From contig JAPLJY010000152.1 in assembly GCA_026388345.1 (NCBI GenBank), positions 1 to 25,394 on the forward strand: 25,394 bases of DNA, read 5' to 3'. The translations under genes and the position numbers were made by a program. This document shows, one piece after another, positions 21,452 through 25,394 of the stretch. Every line of letters begins with the position of its first letter. Positions within the stretch are counted from its first letter, which is position 1. The notes under the pieces were generated by a model. It made no database searches and was not told where the DNA came from. It was given only the letters and a program-made list of their open reading frames with translations. Source of the stretch: Deltaproteobacteria bacterium (GTDB lineage Bacteria > Desulfobacterota > Syntrophia > Syntrophales > UBA5619).

Positions 21452-22276
21452 TCAGCCTTTTTGGGCCATCGCCGTGGCCCTGATCTCCTCATACCGCGTA
21501 TTAAAATCCGGCTCATCCCGGTCCACCAGTTTGCCGACTGCAAAGAATCCCTCCCGCTTGGAGCCTTGCAGACGGTTGTACGCCTCCACCGGCACCCCCT
21601 TTTCCCTGAGCCAATAGAGCATATCCCGGGTCTCCTTCATCCGGTTGTTCTTCCCGAAAAGGGTGGGACAGGGACTGAAAATCTCCACCACGGAAAATCC
21701 CTTCTTGCTCAGGGCCTCCTTGATATTGGTCTTCAAATCCCACACGTGATACGGAGTGCCCCGGGCCACATAATTGGCGCCGGCGACTTCCGCGAGCGCG
21801 CAGATGTCGAACCCCCGCTCCGGGTTTCCGTACACGCTCGTCTGCGTGAATGCGCCCTCCGGCGTCGTCCCTGAAAACTGGCCGCCCGTCATCCCGAAAT
21901 TGAAGTTATTGATGATAATCGCCGTCAGGTCCATGTTCCGCCGGGCCGTATGGATAAAGTGATTCCCGCCGATCGTGACGCTGTCGCCGTCCCCCATCAG
22001 GACCACGACATGCAACTTCGGATTGAAGGCCTTGATCCCCGTGGCATACGTCAGCGCGCGCCCGTGCGTCGTATGCAGGGCATTCGTCACCAGGTAATCG
22101 TCGGCCTTTCCCGTACAGCCGATCCCCGTCACCACCACCGTATCCTTCCGCTCATACCCCAACTCCTCAAAGGAGCGGAGCAGTGCGCCCAGCATCACGC
22201 CGATGCCGCACCCCGGACACCACATGTGCGGCAAGACGCCATCCTTCAGATATTTCAAGCCCGTTGCGTGTGACAC
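21452..22276 (-). CDS. korB: 2-oxoacid:ferredoxin oxidoreductase, beta subunit (ThDP-binding)
   Basis: A 274-residue ThDP-binding subunit. WCPGCGIGVMLGALL is the cluster/ThDP entry motif, GIGCTGKADDYL and ALHTTHGRALTYATGIKAFN follow, and the ThDP/Mg motif is LMGDGDSVTIGGNHFIHTARR ending in INNFNFGMTGGQFSGTTP. This combination fits the 2-oxoglutarate (KorB) group well, but substrate use cannot be read reliably. I chose GTG at 22276, with a G-rich ribosome site 7 bases upstream; a TTG two codons earlier lies too close to it. It works with korA and korC to convert 2-oxoacid, CoA and oxidised ferredoxin to acyl-CoA, CO2 and reduced ferredoxin, or the reverse. Confidence 0.92.
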   Translation of the reverse strand: MSHATGLKYLKDGVLPHMWCPGCGIGVMLGALLRSFEELGYERKDTVVVTGIGCTGKADDYLVTNALHTTHGRALTYATGIKAFNPKLHVVVLMGDGDSVTIGGNHFIHTARRNMDLTAIIINNFNFGMTGGQFSGTTPEGAFTQTSVYGNPERGFDICALAEVAGANYVARGTPYHVWDLKTNIKEALSKKGFSVVEIFSPCPTLFGKNNRMKETRDMLYWLREKGVPVEAYNRLQGSKREGFFAVGKLVDRDEPDFNTRYEEIRATAMAQKG

Positions 22277-22313
22277 GTTCAAACCCCCTATCCAATATCC
22301 CGTTTCATCAATG

Positions 22314-23441
22314 CTATCCGATGGCCTTCAGGATATCCTGCGGCGTGATGATCTGCCCGTTGTAGCTGTTGACCTTCCGGATATCCGCGCCTTTTCCCAG
22401 GACCTTCTGAACCTCGCCGGCCACCTGGCCGCTGTAATTCATCTCCGTCACAACCACTGTCCTGGCCCTGCTTCCAAGCAGCGCCACTTCCTTGTCGGCA
22501 AACGGCCACAAGGTGATCAACTGCAGAACGCCGGCCATGACCCCCCTCTTCCGCAGCTCCAGCGCGGCCGCCCGGCTCGCACGGGTCGTCGCCCCGAAGG
22601 CCACCAGCAGGACATCCGCATCCTCCGTGGCGAAGGTCTTGGTGATCACGATCTCGTCCCGGTGCAGCTCGATCTTCCGGTGCAACTGCTCCACACGCCA
22701 TGCCGCATTGGCGGGATTGTTGTTGCTGTATCCGTCCGGCCCGTGCATGGAACTCGACACGTGGAAGATATAGTCGCTCCCGTAGGCCGACAGAGGCGCC
22801 ACACCGTCTTCGTCCGCCGCAAAGGGCTTGTAGGCTTCCGGAGGCCCGGAGGGCTTTTTACGGTCGATCACCTCGAGATCACCCGGCGCCGGAATGACCA
22901 CATTCTCCCGCAGATGGCTGACCACCTCGTCGGGGGAAAGAATAACCGGAATCCTGAATTTTTCCGAAAAATTGAAGGCGGTCACGGTCAGGGAAAAACA
23001 CTCGCCGACCGTTGCAGGGCTAAGGGCGATCACACACTGGTCGCCATGCCGGCCCCATCTAAGCTGCATGACGTCGGACTGCGCCGGCTTGGTCGCCAGA
23101 CCCGTACTGGGCCCGGAACGCTGGACATCGATCACCACGCAGGGCACCTCCCCCATCACGGCTAAACCCATGTTCTCCTGCATCAGCGAGAAGCCCGGTC
23201 CGCTGGTCGCCGTGAATGCCTTCGCACCGGCCAGCGACGCCCCGATGATCGCCCCCATGCTGGCGATTTCATCCTCCATCTGCATATACATACCGCCCAG
23301 CTGCGGCATCATTTTCGAACATTCCTCGGCAATCTCCGAAGAGGGCGTGATCGGGTATCCGGCATAAAACCGCGCGCCGGCATAAAACGCACCCTCCGCT
23401 ATGGCCTGATTGCCCTGCATCAGTCTCACTTCCCGTCCCAA
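22314..23441 (-). CDS. korA: 2-oxoacid:ferredoxin oxidoreductase, alpha subunit
   Basis: A 375-residue alpha subunit. It begins with REVRLMQGNQAIAEGAFYAG, and the strongest family signature AGYPITPSSEIAEECSKMMP follows, then QMEDEIASMGAIIGASLAGA and TSGPGFSLMQENMGLA. The C-terminal transketolase-like part has FGATTRASRAA and VTEMNYSGQVAGEVQKVLG. I prefer a TTG start at 23441: GAAGAAAGGA lies 9 bases upstream and the family begins at about this residue. A longer reading to 23495 adds an atypical Cys-containing N-terminus. It is the first gene of the korABC-flavoprotein operon. Long inverted repeats lie upstream. Confidence 0.9.
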   Translation of the reverse strand: MGREVRLMQGNQAIAEGAFYAGARFYAGYPITPSSEIAEECSKMMPQLGGMYMQMEDEIASMGAIIGASLAGAKAFTATSGPGFSLMQENMGLAVMGEVPCVVIDVQRSGPSTGLATKPAQSDVMQLRWGRHGDQCVIALSPATVGECFSLTVTAFNFSEKFRIPVILSPDEVVSHLRENVVIPAPGDLEVIDRKKPSGPPEAYKPFAADEDGVAPLSAYGSDYIFHVSSSMHGPDGYSNNNPANAAWRVEQLHRKIELHRDEIVITKTFATEDADVLLVAFGATTRASRAAALELRKRGVMAGVLQLITLWPFADKEVALLGSRARTVVVTEMNYSGQVAGEVQKVLGKGADIRKVNSYNGQIITPQDILKAIG

Positions 23442-23823
23442 GGTCTCACATCCTTTCTTCGCACAATCTGTATACGAAACACCCTTTGCCGTCACCGCTC
23501 CCTTGGCCTCAGACGCCGATCCTCTTTCGTTCCCGCTCGATCATTTCGGCAAACCGGGTCATGACAATCTTTTCCCGAGATGTGAAACCTGAAATTTCAC
23601 ATTCCAGCGATTCGTGCCACAGGCGTCATTGACAGTCAAGTTATTTTGAACACCCCCTGGTCCGCCCGAAATGTCGGGGGTCCATGGGAATCATCCGCCT
23701 CATCGAAGACAGGGCGCTGATCAGGGTCATCCCTGACCATATCGGCCTCCGGCTCGCTGGATCAAATCCGCCGTAAAATCATGCGGTCATTCTTTCATGG
23801 CTTTTCATTTCATTTTTTTATAC
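23442..23823. other. Regulatory gap between the divergent kor and aldolase operons
   Basis: No gene is supported here. It holds the kor promoter region, with the inverted repeats at 23581 and 23629 described separately. I see no clear -35/-10 pair for kor on the minus strand. Confidence 0.5.
23581..23639 (-). promoter_or_regulatory. Two inverted repeats upstream of the kor operon
   Basis: TGTGAAA and TTTCACA (23581-23587 and 23595-23601) form an exact inverted repeat with a 7-base spacer. TTGACAGTCAA at 23629-23639 is a perfect 11-base palindrome around a single A. Both lie 140-200 bases upstream of the korA start and look like regulator binding sites. The second recalls TTGAC-type half-sites of CRP/FNR relatives, but without the usual gap. 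Confidence 0.4.
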
Positions 23824-23852
23824 TTGACAGCGATGCTTCTTTTTCCTATGGT
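23824..23852 (+). promoter_or_regulatory. Sigma70-type promoter for the aldolase operon
   Basis: TTGACA (23824-23829), a 17-base spacer and TATGGT (23847-23852). The -35 is perfect, the spacing ideal and the -10 fair. Transcription from about 23859 would give a leader of about 190 bases before the aldolase ATG. Confidence 0.6.
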
Positions 23853-23965
23853 CTGACAGCTGTGTTGGAGCGGCGGTAGATTCAGCATCCCTTCGACCCC
23901 TGCGCGAGGCATTCCCAAAACACCTCACGATCTCCGGTCCGGTAACACCGGATGGTTGAAAGAAC

Positions 23966-24001
23966 CCCCGGCGCAAAAAAGGCCGCCGGGGCGGCCGTTT
24001 T
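23966..24001 (+). promoter_or_regulatory. Possible attenuator in the aldolase leader
   Basis: GGCCGC (23981-23986) and GCGGCC (23991-23996) form a GC stem followed by GTTTT, like an intrinsic terminator. CCCCGGCG (23966-23973) can instead pair with CGCCGGGG (23984-23991), which uses the same bases and would break the terminator. Two mutually exclusive hairpins in a long leader suggest conditional termination. No leader peptide or known riboswitch class is recognised. Confidence 0.35.
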
Positions 24002-24047
24002 CTCACGACCAATAACCCCGATTGGGGAGAGATTAAGGAGAATCATC

Positions 24048-24809
24048 ATGAATCTGAAAGAAAGATTGAAGGCAGGACAATCCATCCTGGGAACGATGGT
24101 CACCGTCTTCGAAAATCCCGAGATCGCCAAGATCCTCAAAGTCTGCGGGTTTGATTTTTTCCTTGTGGATTGCGAGCATGGAAATTTCGATTACAGCGAC
24201 GTCGCAAAGATGTTCGCCGTGGGCAGGGAGGCCGGCATCCCCCCGATGGTCCGGATCCCGGAGGTCAAGCGGGAGGTCGTTCTCAAGTACATGGAGATGG
24301 GCGCAAAAGGCATCCTCCTGCCCAACACGGAAACGGTTGAACAGGCAAAGGCCCTCGTCGCCTATTCCAAGTACTATCCAATGGGAAACCGGGGCGTCTC
24401 GCTGCTCCGTTCCCATACGGGCTTCGAGAAGATCGACAGCGCCACGGAATACATGCAGAAGGCCAATGACGAAAACATCCTCATGCTCCAGATCGAGTCC
24501 CCGGTCGCCGTGGAGCGGATCGACGACCTCCTCGCCGTGGAGGGGATCGACGCGGCCTTCGTCGGGCCGAACGACCTCTCACAGAGCATGGGGATCATGG
24601 GACAGACGGACAATCCCCGGTTTATCGAGGCGATAGACCGGGTCATCGCCGCCGCAAAGAAGGCAAACAAGTTTTCGGGCATCCACATGATGTCCGTCGA
24701 CGCGCTGGAGCCCTGGGTGAAAAAGGGCATGACACTTAACCTCTGGGCCAACGACGTGGTCATGATGATAAACGCCGCCAAGGCTGGCCTGGCCAAACTT
24801 AAGAAATAA
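24048..24809 (+). CDS. HpcH/HpaI family aldolase
   Basis: A 253-residue class II aldolase of the HpaI family, which cleaves 2-oxo-4-hydroxy acids to pyruvate and an aldehyde using a divalent metal. Key regions: VDCEHGNFD with the catalytic His44, GAKGILLPNTETVEQAKALV, YYPMGNRGVS, and the metal ligands Glu150 in LQIESPVAVERI and Asp176 in FVGPNDLSQSMG. The ATG at 24048 has AAGGAG 8 bases upstream and begins MNLKERLKAG as in relatives. It is followed after 25 bases by a DapA-family lyase gene in the same direction, so the pair probably acts on related 2-oxo acids. The exact substrate is not determinable. Confidence 0.9.
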   Translation: MNLKERLKAGQSILGTMVTVFENPEIAKILKVCGFDFFLVDCEHGNFDYSDVAKMFAVGREAGIPPMVRIPEVKREVVLKYMEMGAKGILLPNTETVEQAKALVAYSKYYPMGNRGVSLLRSHTGFEKIDSATEYMQKANDENILMLQIESPVAVERIDDLLAVEGIDAAFVGPNDLSQSMGIMGQTDNPRFIEAIDRVIAAAKKANKFSGIHMMSVDALEPWVKKGMTLNLWANDVVMMINAAKAGLAKLKK

Positions 24810-24834
24810 CAACCTACATGATAAGGAGAAGACA

Positions 24835-25394
24835 ATGACACAGTTCGTACCCAAAGGGATCATCCCCGCGATGGTCACCCCCGTTGATGAGAATGGGCGC
24901 ATCAACGAAAGCGCCCTCCGGAAACTGACCAACCATCTGATCGACGGCGGCGTCCACGGCCTGTTCCCCGTCGGAAGCCAGGGGGAATTTTTCTCCCTCA
25001 CCTTCGAACAGAAAAAAGAGGCCATCCGGATCGTCGTCGACGAGACCCGGGGCCGGGTTCCCGTCTATGCGGGAACCGGCGCCGTAACCACCCGCGAGGC
25101 GATCGAAACCACCAAGATGGCGCAGGGCTGGGGGGTCAGCGCGGTCTCCGTCATCACCCCCTATTTCCTCGTTCCCAGCCAGAGGGAGCTGATCGCGCAT
25201 TATACGGCGATTGCGAAGGCCTGTCCGGACCTGCCGATCCTGCTCTACTCCAACCCCGATCGGACCCAGGTTCCCTTCCCGATTTCGACGGTCGTGGAGT
25301 TGGCCGCCGTCGACAACATCATCGGCATCAAGGACTCCAGCGGCGACATGTCGATGACCGGCGAGTACATCCGCCTCACCCGGGGGATGAATTT
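24835..25394 (+). CDS. Dihydrodipicolinate synthase (DapA) family lyase, 3' end outside window
   Basis: The first 186 residues of a class I aldolase-fold protein, running off the window. It begins KGIIPAMVTPVDENGRI. The substrate-binding GTTGE-type motif appears as VGSQGEF (residues 46-52). Tyr138 in LLYSNP matches the catalytic tyrosine and Lys166 in GIKDSSGD matches the Schiff-base lysine. The family covers DapA, N-acetylneuraminate lyase, 2-keto-3-deoxy-sugar-acid aldolases and the deaminase of the hydroxyproline pathway. SQGE in place of TTGE and the aldolase partner argue for a catabolic member over lysine synthesis. AAGGAG precedes the ATG. About 110 residues should lie beyond the window. 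Confidence 0.88.
   Translation, partial: MTQFVPKGIIPAMVTPVDENGRINESALRKLTNHLIDGGVHGLFPVGSQGEFFSLTFEQKKEAIRIVVDETRGRVPVYAGTGAVTTREAIETTKMAQGWGVSAVSVITPYFLVPSQRELIAHYTAIAKACPDLPILLYSNPDRTQVPFPISTVVELAAVDNIIGIKDSSGDMSMTGEYIRLTRGMN

Noticed and set aside
1..25394. CRISPR array, tRNA, rRNA, prophage or complete transposon
   Set aside because: No regularly spaced repeats, no RNA gene signature and no transposase, integrase or phage structural gene was seen on either strand.

Overview
The window is about 25.4 kb of a GC-rich (roughly 60%) bacterial chromosome. The gene set points to an anaerobe: a class I hybrid cluster protein, a 2-oxoacid:ferredoxin oxidoreductase with an NAD(P)-type flavoprotein, an iron-sulfur amino/imino-acid dehydrogenase and a TAXI-type TRAP transporter. 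A Desulfobacterota (deltaproteobacterial), Syntrophia-like source is my inference from this gene style and from the intergenic repeats; no rRNA or tRNA gene is present to confirm it.

Layout. 1-3113: two tandem exported FecR-domain proteins. The first carries a proline-rich linker and a C-terminal domain with a TbpB-like barrel motif. 3114-4700: a scar region holding the 5' end of a type IIG-like restriction gene abutting the 5' end of a secreted-protein gene, an intact RHH/PIN toxin-antitoxin pair, and the first of three copies of a 165-bp 'permease tail' repeat. 4760-5826: azlC-azlD branched-chain amino-acid exporter. 5827-6231: repeats, including permease-tail copy 2. 6232-7980: an acetolactate-synthase-like ThDP enzyme whose last codons come from a hairpin repeat. 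8051-10988 (minus): TRAP fused permease and TAXI binding protein, separated by a terminator-like hairpin. 11254-14665 (plus, divergent from the TRAP operon): a tightly overlapping five-gene operon for a multi-subunit FAD/FMN/Fe-S dehydrogenase of the HcnABC / hydroxyproline / dye-linked proline dehydrogenase type. 14681-15083: permease-tail copy 3, a REP-like hairpin, a 36-residue very basic protein and a strong terminator. 15094-19097 (minus): hcp, glucokinase, cutA and a TrmH-family methyltransferase whose 3' end is interrupted by a MITE-like insertion with a target-site duplication. 19205-23441 (minus): korA-korB-korC plus a GltD/NfnB-like flavoprotein with ferredoxin domains. 24048-25394 (plus): HpaI-family aldolase and the start of a DapA-family lyase, behind a sigma70-like promoter and a leader with mutually exclusive hairpins.

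How the parts may work together (inference): the TRAP/TAXI system and the divergent dehydrogenase operon look like a paired uptake and oxidation unit for an amino or imino acid. KorABC plus the flavoprotein would move electrons from 2-oxoacids to ferredoxin or NAD(P). The aldolase/DapA pair would cleave or deaminate 2-oxo-acid intermediates. No CRISPR array, complete transposase or phage gene is visible. The most distinctive content is several families of short repeats, some of which have altered coding sequences.
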